A stretch of 64,000 nt of DNA, taken from Nitzschia sp. pyKryTriq1 (lineage: Eukaryota; Bacillariophyta; Bacillariophyceae; Bacillariales; Bacillariaceae). The stretch's first letter is position 1. Every line of letters starts with the position of its first letter. The notes beneath the pieces are model-generated. The model worked only from the letters and a program-made list of their open reading frames with translations. It had not been told where the DNA came from and ran no database searches. Below are positions 9,624 to 20,207 of the stretch, piece after piece. The position numbers were made by a program, and so were the translations under genes. The stretch lies in NCBI GenBank assembly GCA_956465555.1, contig OY101126.1:538501-602500 (forward strand), given 5' to 3'.

Positions 9624-11557
9624 TTAGACTTCAATGGCCGTACTATCAATCCCAGTATCCATAGAGACTTGATCACTCTCGGAGTTCGACGAAGAGGAGT
9701 CGTCGGAACCATCTGGATTCCTGCTGAGAACAGTCAACTTCACGGCCTCGGACAAGGACAACGAAGAATTATTTGGAGTGACCATCTCATTAAGAGCCAG
9801 CCCTTCAGTTTCTTTCGCTTGATGCCCTGCGGTATGTTTGTTGTTCACAGCCAGAATCTTGTCACCCTCGAATAGACGACCCCGCAGAGGGCTTTCGCCG
9901 TGAACAGACTTGACGCTTGGATAGCTCGATGTACAAGACGCGCCTTCAAATTCAATACCGAGAGCATTCGAGTTCGAAGTCCCAATAGATGGACAACTAG
10001 GAACATAGAAAATGTTTCGGACGTAACTCTGATCCAAACTATCATCGATCTCCGACGATTCTTCGAGACTCTCGGATCTTGGCGCTTGGTATTCTTGGAT
10101 GGGAAGGCGGCCGCGTTCTAGAAGCTTTTCCAGGGGAGTCAGCTTTCTTTCTTCCATAGAGCGGGTCCCTTCTTCCATTTTGGCGTTGTACAGATGTTCC
10201 AGCTGCGAGAACTCATTTCGCATTCTGGCCACTTCATGAGATTTGTGATAGGGTGTATCTGGCGATCGCCCGAGAGAATCTTCATCCTGTTGGGCTTCGA
10301 ATGCATCATCTTCCGCCTCTAAACACTTTTCCCCCCGCAACTCAGTTGGGGACTTTTTTGCAGAGCCAGAAGAGTTTCCATTGCTGCCCACTGATGATGA
10401 CCGACTCTTTCCAGAATGAACGCTCCTGAGATACGTTCCAATAGACACTTCCGAAGACTGGCAACTGTGGAGACTGGTCCAGCCTGAATCGTCTTCTTCG
10501 TCATCCGACATGATATAGACCGTATCGTCGATTCGAATGTGCCTCGAATCGTTTTGTGGGATGGTAATATCCTCCACCACAGCACGTTGGTCGACCTGGG
10601 GATCGCGAATGTCCAACGAGACATCTTCATTTCGTCTGTCGTTGGTGCTGGTAGTCATCTGCGCGAAAGATCCAATCGCGTAGATACGGCTCAAGTCCAC
10701 CAGACTCGACAAATTCGTGCTCCCAGATACTCGATCAACATCACTGAGTTCAGTTATATCAACAGACTGTGCCAAGTACTTGTCCGAATCCATGCGTTTC
10801 AGAGTTTGATGGCTCGTCATGGCGAAGTTCTTGGCCGTGCGACTCAGACTATGGTTCTCCATATCAGCAAGACTTGCTGTCATGGTCGAAACCGGAGCAA
10901 TAGAAATATCTTCGACATACTCGGGTTGATCAGTTTCGGACGGAGTCCATTCTCCAGCGACAGGCTTGCCCTTGATCCTACGATGGTGGCGGCGTGGTTG
11001 ATACCTCGGATCGTAACGGCATCGATCTCTCAAATCCGAAATGTACAACGCCACGGCACAAATAATGATCGAAGAAGCTACAGCCACCATGACGGCTGGG
11101 ACAGTATCACTTGAAGAAATGTTGCCATCCAATTTCAGAATCGAAGAGGCCTTCGCTGGTGTTGGGTTGGGATGCTCAGGGTAAGGACCTGGTGTCGGTG
11201 GCCAAGTGAAATCTCCTTCAAGCAAGCGAGCATGATTCTCCAGCTGATAGAAAGCAACGATGGGTCAGATAGAGTACTTTCTGGACCACACATGGATACA
11301 ACACGACTTACATTTTCTGGCAGCTGTCCACGGATGTGGCTTTTTCTAGTCTTTGCCACCGTCAGAAGTTCAAATTGAGGAGGATCCAGAGGATTCTCAC
11401 CGCCCACCAGCTGTCGTTTCCTGAGGGTGCCGCTCGAAGAAAAACCTTGGCCCAGGAAAAGGAGGAGCACTCCAGCCACAATGCAACACAGCCCAATCGG
11501 CAGAAGAAATAGGATAGATTTCTTCTTGCATTTGGTCGCTTTGGGTGTATCCGCCAT
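9624..11557 (-). CDS. two-span membrane protein with C-terminal PDZ-like domain, two exons
   Basis: Exon 1 is 11557-11312 and exon 2 is 11243-9624, separated by a 68-bp GT-AG intron (11311-11244) in phase 0; the joined protein is 621 residues. A first hydrophobic segment lies at about 14-36 after a lysine patch, and a second at about 130-153, bracketing a short proline-rich loop. The long tail is acidic and serine-rich, contains a helical stretch near FSQLEHLYNAK, and ends with a PDZ-like domain (LGIEFEGASC, then GRLFEGDKILAVNN, then LTVLSRN), in the last 120 residues or so. The carboxylate-binding loop is hard to see, so the PDZ may be divergent. It is the third minus-strand membrane gene of this type in a row. 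Confidence 0.75.
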
Positions 11558-12819
11558 TTTGAGAAGATTTGCGTTGCAAGTGGATCGGGGTCTGGAGCAG
11601 TGGTGCTATTCGATAATATTTTGCGACTTGGATGAAAACAGTGAGCCGAGGGATCAGCAGCAGTCCATGAACAGTGTAGAAGATGAGTCATCATCGATGG
11701 TTAGAACGATTGGAGTCAACATCTTTATGAATATTTCGGCTTTGATGGATTGTCCTGGAAGGGAAAAGTCATTCGTTTTTATTGTTGTCAAGAGGAGTCA
11801 GTAGCTCTAACCGGCAAATCCCGCCAACTTTCAGTATTTCACACTCCTTCTCTTTCGATGCACATTGGAGAGGTTATCAATCATCGCAATTGTCTTTGTC
11901 TCCGAATCATCGTCAATGCTTCGATGGAAGCTTGTTGTCAAAACGTGGAACTCTCCGATCTCCTACTAGATGCAAAAAAGCAGAAGAGAAAATGTACCGG
12001 TAATATTGTACACGATCGCCTTCATCTCTTGAATCTTCGAGATCTTTACTGTACATAGCATTCGGTATACTACCGGTACTATTATGTACAAGTACTGTAC
12101 CGGTACAGTACCGGTACTGGTACAGTATTTGCGAGGAGGAGAGATCCTGTGTTCGCAGGGAAGGGGGTAGATTTATGGGGTGTGCTGGTTGATGATGCGC
12201 CCCCTCTCTGGCCTGGCCGCGTACAGTACCATCATACTGTACTACTAACTGCAGACTAGCACGCGTACTGGTACTCTTCGTGTTCGGTAGTACCTACCTC
12301 GTCCTGGTACTTCTCTGTCTGGTAAAGGAATACCGGTAGATGATTCTTCCTGCTAGTAGACCATCATCTTTTGTTCTTTACTGAACCAGCCGATCGGAAG
12401 CTCAATGTATTTCGCGGGTGGCGGACGATGAGGTCTTCTTGTTGCCAGCAGGAGCGCACCACAGCAGCACCAGAGGAACGCCGGCACGATGGCAATTCAT
12501 TCTCCTTGAGAAGTATGGTAGTACTCTACTAGTAGTAGAGAAGATACCAGCACACAAGTTTCGAAAGTTTCAAATACTATATATTATTGCGACATTTTAT
12601 TTGTCAAAAATCGTTCAGGTGGTGGATGCATGTGTTCGGGGCGGGGCCCTCTGGCCGCACAATGAACAATGGGGAGAAGAACTAATAGTACACCGGCAGG
12701 AGTAGTTTCTTGATTCTTGCCACCGCTGGGGGAAGCAGATGCCTTGAATGGGAGCTGCATGAACTCTGATCAAAGTGTGTGTGAAGCTTGTTGGCCACCA
12801 CTTTCACTCACTCCGACTA
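11558..12819. other. intergenic region with palindromic repeats
   Basis: Gap of 1.26 kb upstream of the two-exon PDZ gene. It holds a strong GTACCGGTAC cluster (12065-12130) and many TAGTAG repeats. A plus-strand frame at 12418-12705 is open but has no recognisable domain and overlaps repeat sequence, so I did not call it. Confidence 0.4.
12065..12130. repeat. GTACCGGTAC palindrome cluster
   Basis: Several overlapping GTACCGGTAC and AGTACTGTACC units in about 65 bp, capable of folding back on themselves. Confidence 0.85.
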
Positions 12820-13314
12820 CTATGAGCCATGTCCTCGCTGTTGTTCCTCTTCTTCGCCAATAAGTTCTTCTTCTTCGAAATCGAGAAAGCTTTCACAGGA
12901 GCTGTATCGTTCAGACATTCGAGTTCGGAATTCTTCAAGGCGACTTTCCAAGTCTTCCTTATTGATGATGACTGTATTGCTGAAACGAGGTAGACATGTC
13001 CTCAATAGTCGCGGATCACCCATTTCGTCTTCTTCTGGCAGCCGCGTGCTGCAAGATGAAGACGTTTTACGAATAAGAAGGGCCGGCAAGGACACTGCTC
13101 GATCCATGCTGGGACGACTGCGCTGTATACAAGTCATGTGCGAGCGTTCCATACTATGAACAGTGCAATCATCTTTGTCTTCTAGTAAATTCGAGGAGCT
13201 CACTTGCATTTGCTTGGCCCAGCTTCCGCGGAGGAAGGACACCACGGAGACAGCGGTGCGTGATCGTCGCTTGGTGACCTTTTCAGAGTTGCTGAAATGT
13301 TGGAATCTACCCAT
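12820..13314 (-). CDS. small hypothetical protein
   Basis: An intact frame of 164 residues with a plausible start at 13314. The first half is basic and Ser/Arg-rich; the second half is acidic, with a predicted helix (NKEDLESRLEEFRTRM) and a glutamate-rich C-terminus (LDFEEEELIGEEEEQQ). It has no signal peptide, membrane span or known domain. Amino-acid order is coherent rather than repetitive and the codon use looks like the neighbours, which is why I keep it. Function is unknown. It could also be a fragment of a longer tail protein related to the nearby membrane genes, which have similar low-complexity tails, but I cannot show that. Confidence 0.45.
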   Translation of the reverse strand: MGRFQHFSNSEKVTKRRSRTAVSVVSFLRGSWAKQMQVSSSNLLEDKDDCTVHSMERSHMTCIQRSRPSMDRAVSLPALLIRKTSSSCSTRLPEEDEMGDPRLLRTCLPRFSNTVIINKEDLESRLEEFRTRMSERYSSCESFLDFEEEELIGEEEEQQRGHGS

Positions 13315-14111
13315 TATTAAGTTGTTGTATGATACTGTTTGGAGAAGTGGATCGATCGTTTTTATGTCTCGGGATGCTGTTGATCGTAGACTATTACGTA
13401 GAGTGTCGGGAGTGGGGTGGGAAAGTGTGATTGTTGATTGTCGGCGGAACCGTACGAGTAGGTTTTGGTGGTTTCAAGCGCGGAAACTGTGACCTGATCG
13501 ATCACGCAAGACACTCATTCTTCATGCAGAGCGAGGGCATAATATTTCAATTTTGCTTTGACACGCGCTGCTGGTGGCTAGCCCAATCAGAATGGTGGGC
13601 CGTGCGGCAAGAGGCAATAATAAGGCAAGCCTCTTGCGTGCGGTGACATGACAGACCGTGGACCTTCTAGAACATTCTTCATCCGTTTCATTTTTGTGTG
13701 CGCGCTCCCGGTGGTTCCGATCGAGAAAGGGAATTCCTCGTGAAGTACGTATGATACAGTACCAGGTATCGGTGCAACATAAACTTACATCTCATCAACC
13801 ACGTCACAACAAGGCGACAGCTACCGGTACGTACTGTAGCTTCTCTGGCCAACAGAAAAAAATTCGAGAGCTGCGGTCCACAAGCAGATCCAAGGATTCT
13901 TGCGCAGCAATAAATGAGATAATGACATGATTACGTAATGTTTTTCAATTCTACTGTTTCTGCTTTTTTTCTGGAACCCTGGGGCGATCAGAGATCGGAA
14001 GAAGAATCATTTTCTATCTTCTTCTCATCCAGAAAACAAATTTCAGATCACCATGGCATCGAGAAGTTGGAAGTTGAAAGAACAGCCAGTAGCAATCTTG
14101 CCTCGACAAGA
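13315..14111. promoter_or_regulatory. divergent upstream region
   Basis: Gap of about 800 bp between divergent genes. It includes an imperfect hairpin at 13607-13637 (GCAAGAGGC and its complement GCCTCTTGC around a 13-base loop). No protein gene is evident. Confidence 0.35.
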
Positions 14112-14822
14112 ATGAATTGGATTCGGACTGACTGCTACGAGCCCGGCGGTTCCCAGGAGGAGGGGGATTGCTCGAGTATGCCCCGGAAACGATGCCCTCT
14201 TCACAAGTCAATTCGAAATCGCCAGTGGTCTGAAGTTACGAGGCTTTATCGAGAGGAACCATCCCGACTATGCAACATAAATGGTCATGGGTGGTCCTCA
14301 TTGACACTTGCTCTTTATCACATGGCACCTGTCGACCTCATTTCTGAGATGCTCTCGCTTTTGTCTCCCGAGGAGCAGACCACACTGTTGTCTACTCCAG
14401 TGCCGAACGGCTCGCGACTTTGCCTACACTTTGCTGCTCGCTATTCGGACAGCTTGGACGTCATAAAACTACTGGTAGAAGCGTACCCACCAGCACTTTT
14501 GGCGGCGTCAGACGATGGTGTGACTCCCCTTGAAAGAGCTGTTTACTACCGTAAAGACGCCGAAATTCTTCACTACCTGGAGGGGGCTACCAAAACACAT
14601 CAAGATCTGGTGACCTTGCGGGAGTACAACCGGCAACTGCGCTATACAATTTTGATGGCCTGCGAGCGATCTCGGAATGACAATCATTCCTGCTGCATCC
14701 TTGGAGGTCATGCTGACCGATCATGCTTGACTTTGGAACTATATGAATACTGTAAAGAGAGAGAAATGATCGGTCTTTTTTGGAACGTGCTAGACTTCAT
14801 CGGGGTTGACAGCGTTCCTTGA
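13938..14822 (+). CDS. ankyrin-repeat protein
   Basis: The open frame gives up to 294 residues. The part from about residue 80 on carries degenerate ankyrin repeats: PLHKSIRNRQWSEVTRLYRE, then LCLHFAARYSDSLDVIKLLV, then GVTPLERAVYYRKDAEILHY. The classical ankyrin TPL(H/E)xA pattern is visible twice. Ankyrin repeats bind proteins, so a scaffold role is likely. The N-terminal 58 residues look like untranslated sequence; the methionine at 14112 (MNWIRTDCYEP) or at 14178 (MPRKRCPLHKS) is a better start. There are no membrane segments. Ankyrin proteins of this short kind are common in diatoms and I cannot give a pathway. Confidence 0.7.
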   Translation: MFFNSTVSAFFLEPWGDQRSEEESFSIFFSSRKQISDHHGIEKLEVERTASSNLASTRMNWIRTDCYEPGGSQEEGDCSSMPRKRCPLHKSIRNRQWSEVTRLYREEPSRLCNINGHGWSSLTLALYHMAPVDLISEMLSLLSPEEQTTLLSTPVPNGSRLCLHFAARYSDSLDVIKLLVEAYPPALLAASDDGVTPLERAVYYRKDAEILHYLEGATKTHQDLVTLREYNRQLRYTILMACERSRNDNHSCCILGGHADRSCLTLELYEYCKEREMIGLFWNVLDFIGVDSVP

Positions 14823-15539
14823 CCTCGACACGAACAATCCTCTCTCAGTCCCACCAACCTGCAAGAATAAGGATAATCCACTAGTCGACGACGTCTAGAC
14901 CAGATTCTTAGGTTCACTCGACATGTCACTTCGACCTCTCTCGAGAGACCTTTACTAGAGAGATTACGAAAGAAAATAGTGTCCTGTGGGTTGCTGCTCT
15001 CTACTACTATTCTATTATTAGAGCCAAAAGTAGACTCGAACGATCGCCAACTCTTCCCAGGGTTTGTTTCTTCAGGTTCTTGGTTCGGGTTACTACTTGT
15101 TTTTGATTTATGCACGTGCTGCAATCAGCAACCTCGTGAACTCTACTCTCTCTAGAGAGTAGAGATTTAAAAGTACTGTACTCGTACCGGTAGAATAGAG
15201 GGGGCGACGCGGCAGATTTCACAAGATGGAGCTTTTAAGCACGCGCGAATGTCGCGCACAGCCCACAAACTGAATTTCGTCCGCACGAAACTTGAACGGA
15301 CAAATGAAGTGAAAATTTTGCCGCCGGCAGGCAGTACCAGTGCCAGTACCGTACGTATAAAGTATTGGCAGCTTATTTGGCTGTTGTTGCAACTCAACAA
15401 TTGTGTGGCGCCACCGCCAATCTCCCCTTTTCGCCCCTTTCTCAACAACTTTCAATTGTTGCGCTCTGACGACCAAAAGGTCGAGCCAAGAGTAGGACAT
15501 ACTGCAGTAATACAATACAGATCTATCGCGGCAGCAACC
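14823..15539. other. region upstream of the Hsp40 gene
   Basis: Gap of 717 bp between two plus-strand genes. CTCTAGAGAG-type inverted repeats lie near 15145-15170 and a GTACTGTACTCGTACCGGTA patch at about 15173-15192. The rest shows no gene; it should carry the promoter and leader of the Hsp40. Confidence 0.35.
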
Positions 15540-16882
15540 ATGTTTTTCGGCGGTGGAGATCCTTTTGAACACTTCGGCCACCAGCACGGTGGCGGAGGAA
15601 GAGCCAGAAGACCAGCTGCAAATGTGGACACCAACAAACTCTACGAAACTTTGGGTGTTGAAAAGTCTGCAGATGAAAAAGAAGTTAAGAAAGCTTACCG
15701 CAAGCTAGCGTGAGTCCAATCATTCATTCTCTAGCAGAGCACTGTCTGTGTAATCGGGACCACAGTGAACAATGAGGCTAACAAAACGTGTCATATCTTC
15801 TCTTCCCAACCATAAACAGCGTACAGCATCACCCAGATAAGGGAGGGGATGAGCACAAGTTTAAAGAAATCAATGCGGCATACGAAATCCTCAGTGACCC
15901 AGAAAAGCGCGCGAAGTATGACAAGTACGGTTTGGAAGGTTTGGAGGGAGGAGACATGCCGCAGGGAAGCGATGATCTCTTCAGTATGTTCTTTGGTGGT
16001 GGCAGCCGGCGGTCGGCAGGACCGCGACGGGGGGAAGACGTGAATCATCCGCTCAAAGTGTCGCTCGAAGATTTGTACAATGGAAAGACTGTCAAATTGG
16101 CAGTCTCTCGTCAGGTTCTCGTCGGAGAATCGAAAATGTGTTCAACTTGTGATGGTCAGGGTGTGGTGGTCGAGTTAAGGCAGATCGCATTGGGCATGGT
16201 TCAGCAAATGCAGAGGCGTTGCATGGACTGCGAGGGAGAGGGTTACCAAGTCCAGAGAAAACGGGAGCGTGAGGTTTTGGAGGTCTTCGTCGAAAAGGGT
16301 ATGGCACACAACGAGAAGATCGTATTCCGTAACAAGGCTGACGAGATGCCAAACATGGAGCCTGGCCATCTCAACTTTATCATCCAAGAGAAGCAGCACG
16401 AGCTTTTCAAGAGAAAGGGGGCGGACCTGTTGGTAACAAAGACATTATCACTGAACGAGGCGCTGTGCGGCTTTGAGTGGAAAATTACCCATCTGGACAA
16501 ACGCGAAATTATCATCAAGTCCAAGCCGGGTGAGGTCATAAAGGCTGAAGCCGACTCGCAGCGTCCATTTGTCAAGATTGTTCCAAACGAAGGAATGCCC
16601 AGCCGAGGAAACCCTTTCGTCAAGGGGGACCTTTATGTCCTCTTTACAGTTGAGTTCCCAGACGATGGGGACCTTCAGGCCGGTCAAATTGAAGGCCTAA
16701 AGAAACTTCTTCCTGGGGCCACCATGGCCGTCGAATATGATCCCGACACAGCTGAGATTGCTCACTTGGAACATGCCGATGTTAAAAACTTCGGAAAGGG
16801 TGGAGCTAGCGCAAACGACCAGGCCTACGATTCCGACGGCGAGGAGGGGGGTCCGCAGCAAGTGCAGTGCCAGCAATCCTGA
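15540..16882 (+). CDS. type I Hsp40 (DnaJ/DNAJA-like) with reduced zinc finger
   Basis: Exons 15540-15709 and 15820-16882 flank a 110-bp GT-AG intron that splits the J domain; the protein is 410 residues. A Gly/His-rich extension of about 30 residues precedes the J domain, which has the HPD triad (VQHHPDKGG) that stimulates Hsp70 ATPase. The substrate-binding part matches cytosolic DNAJA/Ydj1 proteins closely ([33 protein letters not shown]-like [17 protein letters not shown]). The protein ends in CQQS, a CaaX box for farnesylation as in Ydj1 and DNAJA1. Oddly, only two CxxCxGxG motifs remain (CSTCDGQG and CMDCEGEG), equivalent to motifs 2 and 3; motifs 1 and 4 are absent. It should act as an Hsp70 co-chaperone on the cytosolic face of membranes. 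Confidence 0.92.
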
Positions 16883-17110
16883 TCACTGTGCCATCACACC
16901 AAGTATTCACCTCCAAGGCATGTACCCGTAGCTGTGACCAGCCCTTCACAGTTTTGCTAATTTTTACAACTACCTATAACGACTTTCACTTATTTTTCCC
17001 AAGGATCTCGATGAGTATCGGCTTTCAAGACGGCCGCAGCCTTCCTACAGTATCCTACGATACCTGTACTGTACTCGTAGTGCCTTCATCTCTCTAGTTA
17101 GTCCTCTACT

Positions 17111-17134
17111 GAGAGAGAGAGAGAGAGAGAGAGA
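17111..17134. repeat. (GA)n microsatellite
   Basis: About twelve uninterrupted GA units between the Hsp40 and CCCH genes. Confidence 0.9.
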
Positions 17135-17280
17135 TGGGAGGTTTGAGGCGCGCTCACTCGGTGGCAATGCCTTGACTCTCTAGTAGCTCTCTACTCTCTC
17201 TAGACTAGTAGAGCTACTCTCTCCAGTAGAGAGAGTAGAATAGAGAGTTGAGAGTAGCTCTAACTACGAGCTACTAACAG

Positions 17281-17335
17281 TGTACCGGCATGGTATCCAT
17301 ACCGGTATCCGGTATGGAATATGTACCGGTACCTG
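17281..17335. repeat. ACCGGTA palindrome cluster
   Basis: Repeated TACCGG, ATACCGGTAT and TGTACCGGTACC units form an inverted-repeat patch upstream of the CCCH gene. Confidence 0.8.
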
Positions 17336-17658
17336 GCTAGGGGACGACGACGACCGAATTCCGTTCGAAGTTGTCGTATGCGCACACTGCGCGTTCGTAA
17401 CGCATGGCGCATGTTGCATCCCCACCGTCCACCACCCTCCATCAGTCACCACTCAACTTGAACCTCTCTTGTCGTCGTCGTAGCACGACCACACATCCAG
17501 AAATCAAATGTTCTCTACCAGGACATCAAGAAAGATCTCTTTGATATTACTCCCGGCAATCGAAGTCTACCGAAAACCACTGCACTTCTTTTCTAAGCCA
17601 CGAGCCATCAATCGAAGGAAATCCACTCACCGACACTGACCGTGAGGATCATTCAACG

Positions 17659-18396
17659 ATGCCCAGAGGCAAGAATTACGTTAACAATAACAAGGGTGTG
17701 AGTCTACAGGCCAATTCAAAGGCCAGTGGCAAAATGCAGCTTTGCGAGTATGGCGCTGGGTGCACACGGCCCGATTGTATATACCGACATGAAGGAATCG
17801 CAAAGAAGGCAGAGGTCTGTTTGCCTTTCTTGGCTGGAAAGTGTACTTTCAAGGATAATGGCTGTCGCAAGCGCCACCCAAAGCCTGACGAGAAAAAACG
17901 TCTCATTGCCAAGTACAAGCGGACTCGTTGCCGCTTTGGCGACGAATGCTACACCGAGGGGTGCCTTTACCTCCATCCTCGCGATAACAATGGAGATGAG
18001 CCAAACTATATCGAACCGAACGATATTGCGTTTCCGCCTCTGAATGGTGCAGCGACTGCTAATGTGCCAAAGCCAGTGCCCAACTCTGCGTGGAAAGCGG
18101 CCCCGTTGGTTGTCCCACCGAGCGCTCAATCACAGCCGCCCCTGCCGCTGCAGCAGCCACATATTCCTGTGATGCCCACACATCCACCTCCTATGGAGAA
18201 CGTACCACAAGGGGCTTGGGACCAAATGCAGGTTCCGATGTACGCACCGTACTATGCACCACCCCAGTACTTCGATCCTGCCGCCCAAGGTCACCCGATG
18301 GCATATTATGGGGGACCGATGCCTCCATATGACATGCCCCACGGTATGCATTTCAATGCCGAGGCAAAGGAATTTGTACCCGGAAACTCGATGTAA
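17659..18396 (+). CDS. CCCH zinc-finger protein with C-terminal PAM2 motif
   Basis: A 245-residue protein without introns. Three CCCH fingers lie in the first 106 residues: C29-x5-C-x4-C-x3-H44, C54-x7-C-x6-C-x3-H73 and C91-x5-C-x4-C-x3-H106. The spacings resemble the RNA-binding fingers of the Nab2/ZC3H14 group. A Pro/Gln-rich linker follows, with FPPL near residue 125 and NSAWKA near 142. The C-terminus, FNAEAKEFVP, matches the PAM2 motif that docks to the MLLE domain of poly(A)-binding protein. The likely role is control of mRNA stability or translation through PABP. The finger type, linker and PAM2 are seen directly; the role is inferred from the families. Confidence 0.85.
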   Translation: MPRGKNYVNNNKGVSLQANSKASGKMQLCEYGAGCTRPDCIYRHEGIAKKAEVCLPFLAGKCTFKDNGCRKRHPKPDEKKRLIAKYKRTRCRFGDECYTEGCLYLHPRDNNGDEPNYIEPNDIAFPPLNGAATANVPKPVPNSAWKAAPLVVPPSAQSQPPLPLQQPHIPVMPTHPPPMENVPQGAWDQMQVPMYAPYYAPPQYFDPAAQGHPMAYYGGPMPPYDMPHGMHFNAEAKEFVPGNSM

Positions 18397-18700
18397 TGAA
18401 GATTTCTCGTCGTAGATGTCGTCATTGATTCGGAAATACAGAATTTCAAAGTATACACAAAATGAAGCACAGAAAACTAGAAAAAACGGGAAAATGCATG
18501 CCCTCGCCCTACATACGAAGATAAGAACGGAACCAATTGGAACTCGCGGCTCACACTCGGAAGCTCCATCGTTTGTGATGCGATTCCCTCCTGCTACAGT
18601 AAGAACAGAAATAAACACTATTGTTTATTGCTTTGATGCGATTATGTACATAGTTGCTTTCGCGGGCTTTTGGTTGTCTTATGGTCACTACGGATTGAGC

Positions 18701-19618
18701 CTAGTTCCAAGGAGCTGTGATTCCCTCTTCTCGCATTTGTGTTATTGTTTCTTGTGCTTGTTCCCACCAGCCGTCAAACTCCCAATTCCGCTCGAACAGG
18801 TCGAAGTTATCCACATCCACGGAAAGATCGAGGCATTCAAACCAGCCCAGGTTTTCGCATTCTTCGCTCATTTCGACGATGGCAATCCAAATTCCTATCA
18901 ACTGACACACGACCGCCACGATTACCCACTGTATACCCACACATCGTGGTGAGCACCAAGGAAAGACTTCTGTTGCGCACGCGTGGGCATCCGACCCCTC
19001 AACCTCTCGCACAACGGTATCTTCGTGTATATCTGCAATCGCAAATATACCGATCGTCACACCATAGTACAGTATCAGAAATTGGAGTATTGGCGAATAT
19101 AGATAAAATTCCACAATGCATACACAAATGTTGATGATAGAGTATCCCAGACAGAGGAGAACCAGCAGTTGGTTCGGATCGTAGCACAAAACAAGAAACA
19201 TGCTCAGGGTGAAGAAGGCACAAGCTGCAGCAGCTGCCAAACGACCACCACTCAGTATCACAAAAATCATGGCATAAAACGCGCATCCGACGTATCCAGC
19301 TGGAATAATCACACTTCGGCAGCCGCCTTTGAACGTGGTCACGCCACCCTCATTCTCGTAAACTTCAATTGACCGAACTTCTCCACACGTAAGCCAGCAA
19401 GCAATTGCATGACTCCATTCATGTACAAAGACAGCTATAAGCCGAATGGGTTTCGATAATAGGGTATTCCATGTCAGCACGGCCAATGTGGCAAATGCGA
19501 TGTACATCAAAATGAAAAGCGTTTGCGAATCATTACAACACGACCACTTTTCGGCGCCTCCACCACCGCCATCTGCGTTGTTATTATTTCCGTAGTTGTA
19601 GTTGTCGCCGTTTGCCAT
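18701..19618 (-). CDS. M50B-like membrane metalloprotease
   Basis: A 305-residue polytopic protein with about seven hydrophobic segments between residues 30 and 250. The second holds HEWSH (in VHEWSHAIACWL), the HExxH zinc and catalytic motif. The following region, EGGVTTFKGG then IIPAGYVGCAFYAMIF, fits the Peptidase_M50B family (PF13398), whose members sit in membranes and may cleave within the bilayer. A DPNQ sequence near residue 153 may supply the third ligand region, but this is uncertain. The N-terminus is Asn/Gly-rich; the C-terminus is acidic and Trp-rich (EFDGWWEQAQ). Its substrate is unknown. It is divergent from the SET gene at 20208. Confidence 0.8.
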   Translation of the reverse strand: MANGDNYNYGNNNNADGGGGGAEKWSCCNDSQTLFILMYIAFATLAVLTWNTLLSKPIRLIAVFVHEWSHAIACWLTCGEVRSIEVYENEGGVTTFKGGCRSVIIPAGYVGCAFYAMIFVILSGGRLAAAAACAFFTLSMFLVLCYDPNQLLVLLCLGYSIINICVCIVEFYLYSPILQFLILYYGVTIGIFAIADIHEDTVVREVEGSDAHACATEVFPWCSPRCVGIQWVIVAVVCQLIGIWIAIVEMSEECENLGWFECLDLSVDVDNFDLFERNWEFDGWWEQAQETITQMREEGITAPWN

Positions 19619-20207
19619 TGTAAAACTCTAGGAACAGTGAATTCGTCGCTTCCTGTCACAAGATGAAAAGCTACAATTTATGGAGCGTTTGAAGAGTGAA
19701 TTCGTTTGTCAATTCGTTTGTCCAAGTTCCAGAAACCACCTCGGTCGCTCCTTTTGTTTGTGTGTTTGTGGATCCTGTCACAAGATGAAGAGGTACAAGT
19801 ACCGGTACAATTAATTTGTGGAGGCGTTGACTAGATTTGCTCCCCTCCGCTCCCTCTCAACGCTCAACGGTCAGAGTTCATGTGTAACATTAAAAGTAAA
19901 ATTACACTATTTATGCCCAACATCCGAGCCAGCCCGTTCTGAGATCTTTGAGACACATGTACTGTACCGTACCTGCTGTGGCAGGTATGTACTGAACTGG
20001 ACGTACTCGCACATAAGCCACGAGCCGCACCAGAAACAAAACAGCCGCATGCCGTTCAGCATTATTTGCGTCAGTACAGCGACAAAAGCTTTGCGCGCTG
20101 ATATGAGTACCCATTACCCATCATTCTTGTCACAACGACCGAATGATTGACTCCAAGATCTCTTTGTGATTTTTTTATAGCAGGATCCGTTTCTGAAATC
20201 CACAACG
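19619..20207. promoter_or_regulatory. divergent upstream region
   Basis: Gap of 589 bp between the protease (start 19618) and the SET gene (start 20208). It should contain both promoters. A sequence around TCACAAGATGAA appears twice (about 19657 and 19777), and a GTACCGGTAC lies near 19797-19806. Confidence 0.4.

Larger units (their letters stand above)
16883..17658. other. intergenic region with simple repeats
   Basis: Gap of 776 bp between two plus-strand genes. It holds a (GA)n run at 17111-17134, CTCTAGTAG-type inverted repeats at 17175-17270, and an ACCGGTA palindrome cluster at 17281-17335, about 330 bp before the CCCH gene. Confidence 0.5.

Noticed and set aside
12418-12705. Plus-strand 95-residue frame
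   Set aside because: It lies in repeat-rich sequence, has no domain and a weak start.
18416-18952. Plus-strand frame of 178 residues overlapping the M50B gene
   Set aside because: It is mostly antisense to the HEWSH-containing membrane protease and has no domain of its own.
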